A stretch of 64,000 bases of DNA from an endosymbiont of unidentified scaly snail isolate Monju (lineage in GTDB: Bacteria > Pseudomonadota > Gammaproteobacteria > Chromatiales > Chromatiaceae): the NCBI RefSeq assembly GCF_000801295.1, contig NZ_AP012978.1, positions 2,277,001 through 2,341,000 on the forward strand, written 5' to 3'. Below, in pieces: positions 11,230-21,499 of this stretch. The notes under the pieces were generated by a model, which had not been told where the DNA came from, made no database searches, and worked only from the letters and a program-made list of their open reading frames with translations. The number at the start of each line of letters is the position of its first letter. Position 1 is the stretch's first letter. Both the position numbers and the translations under genes were made by a program.

Positions 11230-11820
11230 ATGTGGGACCAGCGCTACAGCGACGATGACTATTTTTACGGCACCGCGCCGAACGACTTTCTGGCTACCAA
11301 CGCCGGGCGGATACCGAACGGTCCGGTACTGTGCCTGGCCGAAGGCGAGGGACGCAATGCCGTTCACCTGGCCGGCCTGGGCTACCAGGTTACCGCCGTT
11401 GACAGCTCGGCCGCGGGATTGCGCAAGGCCGAGCGACTGGCACGCGAACGCGGGGTGACGCTCGAGTGCGTGCATGCCGATCTGGCCGACTACGACCTGG
11501 GCACGGCGCGATGGGCCGGTATCGTATCCATCTTCGCGCACCTGCCACCGCCGCTGCGCCGCCAGGTGCATGCGGCGATCCCGCGGGCCTTGCGTCCCGG
11601 CGGGATACTGCTGCTGGAGGCCTATACACCAGCACAACTCGACCACGGCACCGGCGGCCCACCGGTGGCGGAACTGATGATGGACGCGGCAAGCCTGCGC
11701 GACGAGTTGCCGGGCCTGGTCTTCGATCACCTGGCAGAATGCGAGCGGGAGGTAGTCGAAGGCAAGGGCCACCGGGGCACCGGGGCCGTGGTGCAGGCCA
11801 TCGCGAGGAAGCCGACCTGA
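11230..11820 (+). CDS. Class I SAM-dependent methyltransferase
   Basis: This is a 196-residue soluble methyltransferase. The SAM-binding motif I is VLCLAEGEGRNAVHLAG, followed by the acidic residue of motif II in VTAVDSSA and HADLADYDL. The fold resembles small TehB/thiopurine-type methyltransferases that act on small or metalloid substrates, but no residue fixes the substrate. The ATG at 11230 has GGAGGAGAG directly upstream. Its TGA overlaps the ATG of the next gene (ATGA), so it is coupled to arfB. Confidence 0.82.
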   Translation: MWDQRYSDDDYFYGTAPNDFLATNAGRIPNGPVLCLAEGEGRNAVHLAGLGYQVTAVDSSAAGLRKAERLARERGVTLECVHADLADYDLGTARWAGIVSIFAHLPPPLRRQVHAAIPRALRPGGILLLEAYTPAQLDHGTGGPPVAELMMDAASLRDELPGLVFDHLAECEREVVEGKGHRGTGAVVQAIARKPT

Positions 11821-12242
11821 TGCCGCTGCGCATTTCCCAGAAAGTGGTGATTCCCGACGAGGAGATCGCGCTGAGCGGCATTCGCGCCCAGGGTGCGGGC
11901 GGGCAGAACGTGAACAAGGTTTCCAGCGCCATCCACCTGCGCTTCGATATCCGGCGCTCTTCGCTGCCCGATTTCTACAAGCAACGCTTGCTCGCGTTAC
12001 ACGACACCCGCATCTCGAAAGACGGGGTCGTCACGATCAAGGCACAACGTTTCCGCACCCAGGAGCGCAACCGCGAGGACGCCCTGGAGCGGCTGGCCGA
12101 GCTGATCCGCAGGGTCGGCCGGGTGCAGAAGCAACGTATCCCTACCCGACCGACGCGGGCGGCGAAGGAACGGCGGATCACGGAGAAGAAGCGCCGCAGC
12201 CAGCACAAGCGACTGCGCGGAAAGGTCAGAACCTTCGACTGA
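11820..12242 (+). CDS. arfB: Alternative ribosome-rescue factor ArfB (peptidyl-tRNA hydrolase, YaeJ family)
   Basis: This 140-residue protein rescues ribosomes stalled at the 3' end of broken mRNAs. The catalytic GGQ loop is seen in RAQGAGGQNVNKVSSA (GGQ near residue 26). The basic C-terminal tail (about 100-137, rich in Lys and Arg: AKERRITEKKRRSQHKRLRGK) is the part that enters the empty mRNA channel. Length matches the E. coli protein (140). It starts on an ATG overlapping the methyltransferase stop. Confidence 0.93.
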   Translation: MPLRISQKVVIPDEEIALSGIRAQGAGGQNVNKVSSAIHLRFDIRRSSLPDFYKQRLLALHDTRISKDGVVTIKAQRFRTQERNREDALERLAELIRRVGRVQKQRIPTRPTRAAKERRITEKKRRSQHKRLRGKVRTFD

Positions 12243-12497
12243 ACTCGCCCGCCTGCGAACCGGGGCCGCCTAGTTCACCCCCTCCCCAGTCCTCTCCTCT
12301 CGAGGGAAGAGGGGGGCTTGGCGGCGGCGCCAAGGCAATTGCCGCAACCCTTGTCCCCATCTTCCTGGCACCCTTCGCGACCTCGGCGGCCTCACTCGAT
12401 CATCTTCGCGATGAATCCACCGCGCACGGCCTCGCACCATCCCACGCCCCGGATGCTGGCCCGCGGTCTGCGTCCGGGCTAGGCGGTCGTTCAGCGC

Positions 12498-13025
12498 TCA
12501 AGGCCGCTGGTAGGTCCCCATCAGCACCGCCTCGTCCAGCACCTGCCCTTCCATGGCCTCGAGCAGTTCGGCCTTGGTGAGGGGGTCGGTGAAGGGCAGC
12601 ACCACCTTCAGTGCATACAGCTTGAAGAAATAACGGTGGCGTCCGATGGGCGGGCAGGGCCCGCCGTAGCCGGTGCGTTTCCAGTCGTTGATGCCCTCTT
12701 TGGTGCCCGACGGCAGATCGGCCGGCGCCAGCCCCTCGGGCAGGCCGGTACTGTCCGCCGGCAGGTTGTAGAGCACCCAGTGCACCCAGGTCATTTTCGG
12801 TGCGGCCGGATCGGGCGCGTCGGGATCGTCCACGATCAGCGCCAGGCTGCGCGTGCCCTCGGGCACATCGTTCCAGGCGAGGGGCGGCGAGATGTCGTCA
12901 CCGTCGCAAGTGTAGCGGGCGGGAATACTGCCACCGCGGGGAAACGCGGATGACGAGATCTCGAAGGCCATGGCAGGTACCTCCAGTACCAGGAACAGGG
13001 TCAGGATCAGGAAAACCGGGCGCAT
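12498..13025 (-). CDS. YbhB/YbcL family Raf kinase inhibitor-like protein, exported
   Basis: This phosphatidylethanolamine-binding-protein fold is 175 residues with a signal peptide (RPVFLILTLFLVLEVPAMA). The family segments RYTCDGDDISPPLAW, VDDPDAP and W-V-H-W-VLYNLP plus GYGGPCPPIGRHRYFF are all present. The molecular role of bacterial YbhB/YbcL proteins is not settled. I chose the ATG at 13025, five bases past GGAGG. The adjacent ATG at 13028 is only two bases away from it. The gap 12243-12497 downstream holds only a C/T-rich and GAGG-rich imperfect hairpin. Confidence 0.88.
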   Translation of the reverse strand: MRPVFLILTLFLVLEVPAMAFEISSSAFPRGGSIPARYTCDGDDISPPLAWNDVPEGTRSLALIVDDPDAPDPAAPKMTWVHWVLYNLPADSTGLPEGLAPADLPSGTKEGINDWKRTGYGGPCPPIGRHRYFFKLYALKVVLPFTDPLTKAELLEAMEGQVLDEAVLMGTYQRP

Positions 13026-13163
13026 CATGTCCTCCAGCATTGGTGCCATCGGGAAGAAATGCAAGTCTGCGAGCCTGCAGAGACGCCGATCGACTCCCCC
13101 ACTCACGGCGAAGACCAGGAGAAGAAACGGGAATGAAGCAACTGTCAGGGCTAGACTGCCTTC

Positions 13164-14282
13164 ATGAGCTTACGCTACTTCGCCCTGCTGTCCTGCCTGC
13201 TGCTGCGCCCCACGGGCACCGCGGCCGCCCCGGTCGATACCGAGCTGCACCGGGTCGACTGGCAGGTCGTGGTCTCCGGGCTGGATCACCCCTGGTCGCT
13301 GGCCTTTCTGCCCGACGGGCGCCTGCTGATCACCGAGCGGGTCGGGCGCCTGCGCCTGGTAGAGGCGGACGGTCGCCTGCACCCGAAGCCCATCGCCGGC
13401 CTGCCACCCATCCACCCGTACGGCCAGGGCGGCCTGCTCGACGTGGCGCTGCCCCCCGACTTCGCCCGCAGCCGGCGAGTCTATTTCTCTTTCGCCGAGC
13501 GGGGGCCGCGCGGCCATGGCACGGCCGTGGCCTTCGGCGTGCTGCGAGGACACCGCCTGGAGAATGTGCGGGTGATCTTCCGCCAGCGGCCGAAAACCGC
13601 CGAGACCCGCCACTTTGGATCGCGGCTGGTATTCGATCGCCAGGGCCATCTGTTCATCACCCTGGGCGACCGCGGCAACCGCTCCTCGGCCCAGGACCTG
13701 CGCCGCCACGCCGGCTCGCTGATCCGCATCGACGACGGCGGCATACCGCCGGACAACCCCCTTGTGGGACGCTCCGATGCGCAGCCGGAGATCTGGAGCT
13801 ATGGTCATCGCAACATGCAGGGGGCCGCACTGCACCCGCTCACCGGCAAGCTCTGGATCCACGAGCACGGTCCCCAGGGCGGCGACGAACTCAACATTCC
13901 GGAAGCGGGCAAGAACTACGGCTGGCCGGTGATCACCTACGGTCGCGAGTATTTCACCGATCTGCCCATCGGCGAGGGAACCCGCAAGCCGGGCATGGCG
14001 CAGCCCATCCACTACTGGGAGCGCTCCATCGCGCCTTCCGGCATGACCTTCTACACCGGTGACCGCTTCCCGCGATGGCGTGGCGACCTGTTCATCGGCT
14101 CGCTCAAGTTCCGCCTGCTGGTGCGCCTGCACCTGGACGACGATCGGGTGGTGCACGAGGAACGCATGCTGGCCGACCGGCTCGGGCGCATCCGCGACGT
14201 GCGCCAGGGCCCCGACGGCCTGATCTACCTGCTCACCGACGCCGACGACGGCAAACTGGTGCGCCTGCTGCCCGCCCAGTGA
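13164..14282 (+). CDS. PQQ-dependent aldose sugar dehydrogenase (YliI-type), periplasmic
   Basis: This 372-residue soluble beta-propeller enzyme begins with a signal peptide of about 22 residues (cut near TAAA/PV). Family landmarks are LDHPWSLAFLPDGRLLITER near the N-terminus, the RHFGSRLVFD segment, GHRNMQGAALHP and HEHGPQGGDELN, with a metal/PQQ-proximal region in KNYGWPVITYGREY. It would oxidise aldoses to lactones using pyrroloquinoline quinone. No pqq genes are in this window. Confidence 0.9.
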   Translation: MSLRYFALLSCLLLRPTGTAAAPVDTELHRVDWQVVVSGLDHPWSLAFLPDGRLLITERVGRLRLVEADGRLHPKPIAGLPPIHPYGQGGLLDVALPPDFARSRRVYFSFAERGPRGHGTAVAFGVLRGHRLENVRVIFRQRPKTAETRHFGSRLVFDRQGHLFITLGDRGNRSSAQDLRRHAGSLIRIDDGGIPPDNPLVGRSDAQPEIWSYGHRNMQGAALHPLTGKLWIHEHGPQGGDELNIPEAGKNYGWPVITYGREYFTDLPIGEGTRKPGMAQPIHYWERSIAPSGMTFYTGDRFPRWRGDLFIGSLKFRLLVRLHLDDDRVVHEERMLADRLGRIRDVRQGPDGLIYLLTDADDGKLVRLLPAQ

Positions 14283-14322
14283 GGTCCAACAGGGCCGGCA
14301 TCAAGGCTCCCCCGGCGTTCAC

Positions 14323-14347
14323 AAAAAACCCCGGCGTGATGCCGGGG
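14323..14347 (-). terminator. Rho-independent terminator of groESL
   Basis: Read on the minus strand, the stem CCCCGGC / GCCGGGG with a 5-nt loop is followed by six T residues. It lies 30 bp past the groEL stop. Confidence 0.85.
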
Positions 14348-14376
14348 TGGTTGTGAGGACAAGACCCTCGGATGGA

Positions 14377-16322
<1,946 letters not shown>

Positions 16323-16408
16323 GAACTCGTACTCCTTCAGCTCTGGTGAACTGTGGTCACTAACCGAATCAACAGGAGTCGCGGGCCGATCGGCCCGTCG
16401 CAGCAGCC

Positions 16409-16436
16409 AGATGGGAACGCCCACACGGTTTTCAAG
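16409..16436 (-). promoter_or_regulatory. Sigma32 (heat-shock) promoter of groESL
   Basis: On the minus strand, CTTGAAA is followed by 14 bp and then CCCATCT, which matches the sigma32 -35 (CTTGAAA) and -10 (CCCCATNT) with one weak position. It lies about 90 bp upstream of groES. I see no CIRCE inverted repeat. Confidence 0.75.
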
Positions 16437-16530
16437 AGGGATTCAAGCGATACAAAACCACAAGGTTTTCGAAGGAATTTTCCAGTGTACTGGCCTATTT
16501 GAAAGGAGGGAGAAGTCACCAGGAGGCACG

Positions 16531-17127
16531 ATGACCGACGAGACGCGCATCCGTACCGAGACATCCCTGCCCGAGTACTTCCGGCGTCGCCTGCACCGCC
16601 ACGCCGAACGCCTGCGCCCCCCGCCCCACGAAGACACCCTCTGGTACCTGGGCGAACTGCTGCACCGCTTCCGCCGCAGCGAACACTTCTTCGAAATCCA
16701 CGAAGGCCGCCTCGCCCAGCGCCCGCTGGCCCTGCTCTACGGCGAGGCCCAGGCTGCCACCAGCCAGCGCGAGCGCTGCCTGCTGCTGCAGCGGCTGGGC
16801 GATCTGGCGCTGTTCCTCGGGGCCTTTTTCCCCGACCGCTACGCGCGCTGGGGTATCCGCCGCGAGTACTTCATCGGCATGGGCAGCGCGGCCTATGACT
16901 ACCTGGCCGACAGTGCCGCGTCGCACCGTCACATCTACCGCGAGCTCACCGCCAGCTTCGTGCGCATGCTCGAGCTGCTCGCCGCCGCCGGCTCGCGCCG
17001 CCGCAACACCGACCACGAGGAGATCCTGCGCCTGTACGCGCACTGGATGGCCACCGGCGACCCGCGCGCCGAGCAGCAACTGCGCGCTCTGGGCATCGCA
17101 CTGTCCGATACCGACGGGGCACATTGA
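16531..17127 (+). CDS. Conserved-looking hypothetical protein, soluble, helical
   Basis: This 198-residue protein is not recognised. It starts at an ATG with AGGAGG seven bases upstream. The sequence is rich in Arg, Leu and aromatic residues and appears all-helical, with blocks EDTLWYLGELLHRFRRSEHFF, RWGIRREYFIGMGSAAYDYL and EILRLYAHWMATGDPRAEQQL. There is no signal peptide, membrane segment or cysteine cluster. It is divergent from groESL and shares a 200-bp gap with it, so heat-shock coupling is possible but not shown. Confidence 0.75.
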   Translation: MTDETRIRTETSLPEYFRRRLHRHAERLRPPPHEDTLWYLGELLHRFRRSEHFFEIHEGRLAQRPLALLYGEAQAATSQRERCLLLQRLGDLALFLGAFFPDRYARWGIRREYFIGMGSAAYDYLADSAASHRHIYRELTASFVRMLELLAAAGSRRRNTDHEEILRLYAHWMATGDPRAEQQLRALGIALSDTDGAH

Positions 17128-17137
17128 TACTTGCAAA

Positions 17138-17212
17138 CATTCGGCCCGGGGACGGGCCTCCTACGGCAGGAACGGCATCCTCGCTACGAACATTCGGCCC
17201 AGGGACAGGCCG
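17138..17212. repeat. REP-like palindrome overlapping the 3' end of a TauE-like gene
   Basis: The sequence CATTCGGCCCGGGGACGGGC, then CCTCCTACGGCAGGAACGGC, is one diverged unit of the dispersed palindrome. A second partial unit starts near 17190 with CATTCGGCCC. The last codons of the minus-strand gene lie within it. Confidence 0.75.
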
Positions 17213-17901
17213 ACCCCCAGCACCCGCCGCGTGCGCCGCGCGTCGCCATGCACCAGATGCTGGTGCGCACGCAGGCCGAGCAGGTGCCCCACCCCGGCCG
17301 GCAGCAACAACAGCGCCGCCCAACCGGCGTGCAGTTCCACCCCCACTGCCAGGAAGGCTGTCATCTTGATGCACACCAGCAGGAACCAGAGTACGAACAG
17401 GGTGTCGCGATAGCGGGTCATGGGCACCCGGCGAATGGCCACCGCCGCGATCAGCGGCGCCCCGACCAGTGAGGCCCCGCTCACGTAGCCTCCGAGCACC
17501 AGCAACAGGCGGTCGAACCACGGGGCATCCAGCGCCACCTGGCGCTGCACGATCCAGCTCACCGCGTACGCGGCGCTGATCGCAAACACGAAGATCACCA
17601 TCCATTCGGTCGGCAGGCTGAGCAGGCCGATCACCCCGGCCAGCTTGGGTACGATCATCCACCCCATCGACCAGCGCACGAAACCCCAGTCGATATGATG
17701 CAGGCGTCCACCGGCCGTGATCGAGGTGAAGAACAACAGGTGCAGACCGATGATCGGCAGCCACAGCAGGGGCTCATCCTCGACCAGCAGCAACAACGGC
17801 AAGCCCAGTGCCGCGCCGCCGAAGCCGATGCCGGTGCGCACGAAACCCGACCAGAGAAAGATCAGCACGATCGCGGCCCACTGACCGACGCTGAAGTCCA
17901 T
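17161..17901 (-). CDS. TauE/SafE family sulfite or sulfonate exporter-like membrane protein
   Basis: This 246-residue protein has about seven hydrophobic segments, beginning VGQWAAIVLIFLWSGFVRTG and GFGGAALGLPLLLLVED, the family's first repeat. A second repeat has LVLGGYVSGASLVGAPLIAA. TauE/SafE proteins move sulfite, sulfonates or other organosulfur anions out of the cell, which would fit a sulfur oxidiser. The substrate is inferred from family only. The start at 17901 gives the membrane-type N-terminus MDFSVGQWAAI. The final ~14 residues (SLGRMFVARMPFLP) are encoded by REP sequence. Confidence 0.82.
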   Translation of the reverse strand: MDFSVGQWAAIVLIFLWSGFVRTGIGFGGAALGLPLLLLVEDEPLLWLPIIGLHLLFFTSITAGGRLHHIDWGFVRWSMGWMIVPKLAGVIGLLSLPTEWMVIFVFAISAAYAVSWIVQRQVALDAPWFDRLLLVLGGYVSGASLVGAPLIAAVAIRRVPMTRYRDTLFVLWFLLVCIKMTAFLAVGVELHAGWAALLLLPAGVGHLLGLRAHQHLVHGDARRTRRVLGVGLSLGRMFVARMPFLP

Positions 17902-18025
17902 GCCCGCTCCTGTCAATGAAAAGGGCGCATTGTGCCACGGAGACATCGCGCAGAGACCATGCCTGACTTGCCGGGTGCGCAAGGCACAGCCCCCTCCCCG
18001 CTTGTGGGGAGAGCCGGGGAGGGGT

Positions 18026-18571
18026 TCACCCCGGCTCCCTGCCGTCGCGCAGGGCACGGAGACGCGCAATGCCCAGTTCGCGCATGCGCTCGCGGTTGCG
18101 GCGCGGGATGGCGTCGGGGTCTTCCAGCGAGGCCACCGCGCGGCCGATGCTGTCCTCGCGCAACAGGTGGAACACCGGCACCGGTGCGCGGTTGGTCCAG
18201 TGCGAGTGATCGTCCGCTGCCTCGTCGGCGAAGCGGTAGTCGGGATGAAAGCTGGCGATCTGCAACACGCCTTCCAGCCCGGCCTCGGCCAGGGCCTGTT
18301 CCAGCACCGCCAGCATGTCCAGGTAGTCGGCGAAATCGCCCAGCGCGTCGGGCACTGCCAGCAGGGTGGTCTCCAGCTCGGCCGGGTCGGTCGCCAGCAG
18401 GCGTTCGACCTCTTCGAGGAAGGCGCGGTAGATGCCGTCGTCGTCGGCCGCCTCGCACACCGCGATGCGCACCCGGCCGGTAGCCCAGGGCGCGCTGGCG
18501 AAGGGACAGAGGCGCTCGCCGATCACCAGCCGCTCGACCCAGCGGCGCAACTGTTCTTCGGCATCGCTCAT
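18026..18571 (-). CDS. DUF1415 family protein
   Basis: This is a 181-residue soluble protein of the DUF1415 family. Family hallmarks are the N-terminal RWVERLVIGERLCPFA with a conserved Cys, the segment IASFHPDYRFAD and the C-terminal RNRERMRELGIARL. Function is unknown. Its ATG overlaps the stop of the upstream MOSC gene (ATGA), so the two are co-expressed. Confidence 0.85.
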   Translation of the reverse strand: MSDAEEQLRRWVERLVIGERLCPFASAPWATGRVRIAVCEAADDDGIYRAFLEEVERLLATDPAELETTLLAVPDALGDFADYLDMLAVLEQALAEAGLEGVLQIASFHPDYRFADEAADDHSHWTNRAPVPVFHLLREDSIGRAVASLEDPDAIPRRNRERMRELGIARLRALRDGREPG

Positions 18572-19371
18572 TCGAGCACTTCTACCGGCATGCCGACGGC
18601 CAGCTCACCACTGCCGTCGTGCAGCAGATTCTGGCCGAAATAGATCCGGTTATCCTCGCCGCGCCGGTACTGCATCAGCGTCTCGAGTACCCGTCCACGC
18701 TTCTCGCCGGTCTCCGGGTCCAGCCCGGGGATGGGGCAACGCGAGCAGGGCTTGACCACGCGAAAGGTGAGCCCACCGATGCGGATGCGTCGCCAGCCAT
18801 CCTCGGCATGCGGCGCACAGCCGGAGACCACCAGATTGGGACGGAAGCGGCGCATGTCCACCGGCTCGTCGAGGCGCTGGTTGAGCGCGTCCAGTGCGGC
18901 CTGCGAGATCAACAGCAGCGGAAAGCCATCGGCGAAACCCACCTGGTCGTCGGCCTGCGCATAACGCGGATCGACCGGCCGCCGGGCGTCTTCGGGGAAG
19001 TGCACCAGCCGGCAGGGCTGGCCGAGAAAATCACTCAGCCAGGCATCGGCTGCCGGGTCCATGCCCTGGGCCTCGAGACGATCGTTCCAGACCTGCACGG
19101 ACAGACGTTCTCTGGTGCCGGCGCGGGCCACGCGCAGCGGCGGTCTTCCCGGGGCATCGAACACCAGGGCATCGTCCTCCAGCGCAACGCCGATCTGCGC
19201 CATGCGCGGCTGCTGGCGCTGGGTGAGAAAACGCCCGCTCTCGTCCACCAGCATCCACTCGCGGTCGTGAACGGGACCACGCGGACCGATCGCCAGACGC
19301 TCGCACCCCTGACCGCGCAGGGACTTGACCGGGTACCGCCACAGGCCACTGAGGCTGAAGATCTCACTCAT
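18568..19371 (-). CDS. MOSC domain-containing protein (MOSC N-terminal beta-barrel plus MOSC)
   Basis: This 267-residue protein is built like the YcbX/mARC family. An N-terminal MOSC_N beta barrel begins LSGLWRYPVKSLRGQGCERL, and a C-terminal MOSC domain contains RFRPNLVVSG and the conserved Cys in VVKPCSRCPIPGLDPETGE, which would bind the molybdenum cofactor. Such proteins reduce N-hydroxylated compounds or carry sulfur. The ferredoxin domain found in YcbX is absent, so an external electron donor is needed. The start at 19371 has AAGGA upstream. A MITE-like repeat lies directly 5' of it. Confidence 0.88.
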   Translation of the reverse strand: MSEIFSLSGLWRYPVKSLRGQGCERLAIGPRGPVHDREWMLVDESGRFLTQRQQPRMAQIGVALEDDALVFDAPGRPPLRVARAGTRERLSVQVWNDRLEAQGMDPAADAWLSDFLGQPCRLVHFPEDARRPVDPRYAQADDQVGFADGFPLLLISQAALDALNQRLDEPVDMRRFRPNLVVSGCAPHAEDGWRRIRIGGLTFRVVKPCSRCPIPGLDPETGEKRGRVLETLMQYRRGEDNRIYFGQNLLHDGSGELAVGMPVEVLE

Positions 19372-19390
19372 CGCTTCGTCCTTCGGCGAA

Positions 19391-19658
19391 ATACTAAGAC
19401 AACCATAATCAAAGCCACGCTCAGCGGGCTTCTGGGCGTTCCACCACAAGGCACGCCGGCGCAGGCACAGTCACTCTATGTCAAGTCGGCGTAACGCAGT
19501 GGGTGGACGCCCAGAAGCCCGCCCGCGGGGAGCGGCCCGGATGTCCCGGCTCTGCGTTGCGGCTCTTGGCAAGGGCTTGCCATTCCCTGCGAGCCGCGCC
19601 TTGATCAGGAACATCCGGGCGGCTCTGAGTGAGGCTTTGATTATGGTTGCCTTAGTAT
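19391..19658. mobile_element. MITE-like element, copy 1 (268 bp)
   Basis: Near-perfect 26-bp terminal inverted repeats (left 19391-19416 ATACTAAGACAACCATAATC..., right ends at 19658, one mismatch) flank a GC-rich centre. An internal inverted repeat (GCGGGCTTCTGGGCG near 19425 and CGCCCAGAAGCCCGC near 19506) suggests nesting or extra folding. No transposase is encoded. The open frames across it look like by-products of the repeat. Confidence 0.75.
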
Positions 19659-19684
19659 GCCCATGATACGCCGCCTCGGCTATC

Positions 19685-20902
19685 ATGCGGACCATGTACG
19701 AGATGCTGCCCTTTCCCGTCACCTTCCAGGTCGCCCGACTGCCGGCCATCGACTTCGGCCCCGGCGCCATCGAACGCCTGCCCGAAGCGATCACCCATTT
19801 CGGGCAACGCGCCCTGCTGGTCACCGGCAAGCACTCTTTTCAGGGCACCCCGGCCTGGTTCGCCCTGCAAAAGGCCCTGCACCAGCGCCATGTCCGTTGG
19901 TGGCACCAGGTAGTGGCCGACGAGCCCTCGCCCGAACTGGTGGACCAGGCGGTGGCCGAGCACCGTGCGTATGACATCGAGGTGGTGGTGGGCATCGGCG
20001 GAGGCAGCACGCTGGACGCGGCCAAGGCCATCGCCGGCCTGCTGCGCACCGGCACCTCGGTGATGGACCACCTCGAGGGGGTGGGCCGCGGCCTGCCCTG
20101 GCCAGGGCCGGCAGTGTCCTTCATCGCGGTGCCCACCACCGCGGGCACCGGATCGGAAGCCACCAAGAACGCGGTGCTCTCGCGGCGCGGCGCGGACGGC
20201 TTCAAGAAGTCCTTCCGCGACGAGGGCCTGGTGGCGCGACTGGCGCTGGTCGACCCCGAACTGCTGGCCTCCTGCCCACAGGACCTGGTCGCCGCCAACG
20301 GCATGGATGCTTTCACCCAACTGCTCGAGTCCTGGGTCTCGCTGCGTGCCAGCACCTTCACCGACGGACTCGCGGCCAACGGCCTGCAGGCCTTCCGCGA
20401 CGGCTTCTGGGCCGTGTGGCAGGATCCGGCCGGCGCCCCCGTCGAGGCCCGCGCGCGCCTGGCCTGGGCCTCGCTGGCATCGGGCATCACCCTGGCACAG
20501 GCCGGACTGGGCTCGGTGCACGGACTGGCCTCGCCGCTCGGTGCCTTCTTCCCCATCCCGCACGGGGTGGTCTGCGGCACCCTGGTAGCCGAGGCCACGC
20601 GGGTCAACATCGAGGCCCTGCGCCGGCGCGATCCGAACAGCCCGGCACTGGCCCGCTATGCCGAGGCCGGAGTGGTACTGGGCAACCGCCTCTACGGCAG
20701 CCCACAGGCCGCACAGGACGGGCTGGTCGAACAACTGCGCGAATGGACCGAACGCCTGGCCCTGCCGCGCCTGTCGGCCTTTGGCATGCGCGAGGAAGAC
20801 ATCCCCCGGGTGGTCGCCCACTGCCGTGGCGGCAGCATGCAGACCAATCCCATCCACCTCGAAGACGAGGAAGTCGCCGAGATCCTGTACGCGCGGCTGT
20901 GA
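19685..20902 (+). CDS. Iron-containing (group III) alcohol dehydrogenase
   Basis: This 405-residue cytoplasmic oxidoreductase has the NAD(P)-binding GIGGGSTLDAAKAIAGLL, VPTTAGTGSEATKNAV, the metal-site segment AANGMDAFTQLLES with Asp and His ligands, and SVHGLASPLGAFFPIPHGVV supplying further His ligands. It would interconvert alcohols and aldehydes or ketones. The substrate is unknown. The start may be this ATG or the one nine bases later (MYEMLPF). It lies just downstream of a MITE-like element and ends at a REP unit. Confidence 0.88.
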   Translation: MRTMYEMLPFPVTFQVARLPAIDFGPGAIERLPEAITHFGQRALLVTGKHSFQGTPAWFALQKALHQRHVRWWHQVVADEPSPELVDQAVAEHRAYDIEVVVGIGGGSTLDAAKAIAGLLRTGTSVMDHLEGVGRGLPWPGPAVSFIAVPTTAGTGSEATKNAVLSRRGADGFKKSFRDEGLVARLALVDPELLASCPQDLVAANGMDAFTQLLESWVSLRASTFTDGLAANGLQAFRDGFWAVWQDPAGAPVEARARLAWASLASGITLAQAGLGSVHGLASPLGAFFPIPHGVVCGTLVAEATRVNIEALRRRDPNSPALARYAEAGVVLGNRLYGSPQAAQDGLVEQLREWTERLALPRLSAFGMREEDIPRVVAHCRGGSMQTNPIHLEDEEVAEILYARL

Positions 20903-20908
20903 GCGCAC

Positions 20909-20971
20909 CTTCGGTCCGGGGACGGGCCTCCCAGGTGCAGGAGCGGCGTTCTCGCCGCGAACATTCGGCCT
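20909..20971. repeat. REP-like palindrome between ADH and an Slp lipoprotein
   Basis: A single unit reads CCTTCGGTCCGGGGACGGGC...GCAGGAGCGGCGTTCTCGCC GCGAA, the reverse orientation of the units at 39.8 and 55.4 kb. It separates two convergent genes and may act in transcript ends. Confidence 0.8.
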
Positions 20972-20983
20972 GCCAGCTCCGCC

Positions 20984-21499
20984 TCAGAGACCGATCTCCA
21001 CGCCCAGCCCGACACCGACCGATACCCCGCCGCTGCCGCCACCAATGCCCAGGGTCATGCCGGGCCGCCAGCCCGCACCCTGCTGTTCGGGAAGCCAGAC
21101 CTCCAGGCGTTCGGCCTTCAGGAGCGGCGGGCCGTCACGCACCCCCAGATAACGGCCATGCACGGTGACCGCCCGCCCTGGCGGAAACTCCCGGGGTTCG
21201 AGAAAGCGTTGTATCTCCACGAGGAAACGACCTGTCGCCGGCAATGCCGGCAAGGGCCGAGCCCGGACATCGAGCGGGTAGGCCTCGATCTCGATCCGGG
21301 TGCGTTCACGCAGATTGCGCACCGCGCGAATCAGCCCGCCCCACACGAGCGGAGCCTGCCGTGGCACATGCGCCTCTCCGCTGGACAGTCCGGCCGGGGT
21401 GGGTTGTTTCAGCAGGGCGGAATCGGGTCGCGGACGCGGCGTGCTGCAGGCAGCCAGCACAAGCACCACGCCAAGAAACAGGACGCCGGGATGCCTCAC
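20984..21499 (-). CDS. Slp family outer-membrane lipoprotein (first copy)
   Basis: This 171-residue lipoprotein has signal sequence and lipobox LVLAAC (Cys near residue 18). The Slp-type core is LVWGGLIRAVRNLRERTRIE, then FLEPREFPPGRAVTVHGRYLG. The Gly/Val-rich C-terminus (GIGGGSGGVSVGVGLGVEIG) probably forms a hydrophobic tail. It follows a related gene with a 4-bp overlap, indicating tandem duplication and one operon. The physiological role of Slp is not well defined. Confidence 0.85.
   Translation of the reverse strand: MRHPGVLFLGVVLVLAACSTPRPRPDSALLKQPTPAGLSSGEAHVPRQAPLVWGGLIRAVRNLRERTRIEIEAYPLDVRARPLPALPATGRFLVEIQRFLEPREFPPGRAVTVHGRYLGVRDGPPLLKAERLEVWLPEQQGAGWRPGMTLGIGGGSGGVSVGVGLGVEIGL

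Noticed and set aside
16381-16400. GGGCCGATCGGCCC palindrome upstream of groES as a CIRCE operator
   Set aside because: CIRCE is TTAGCACTC-N9-GAGTGCTAA. This sequence is unrelated and probably chance GC symmetry.
19471-19830. Open frames across the first MITE-like element
   Set aside because: They are composed of repeat sequence and have no ribosome binding site or protein-like pattern.
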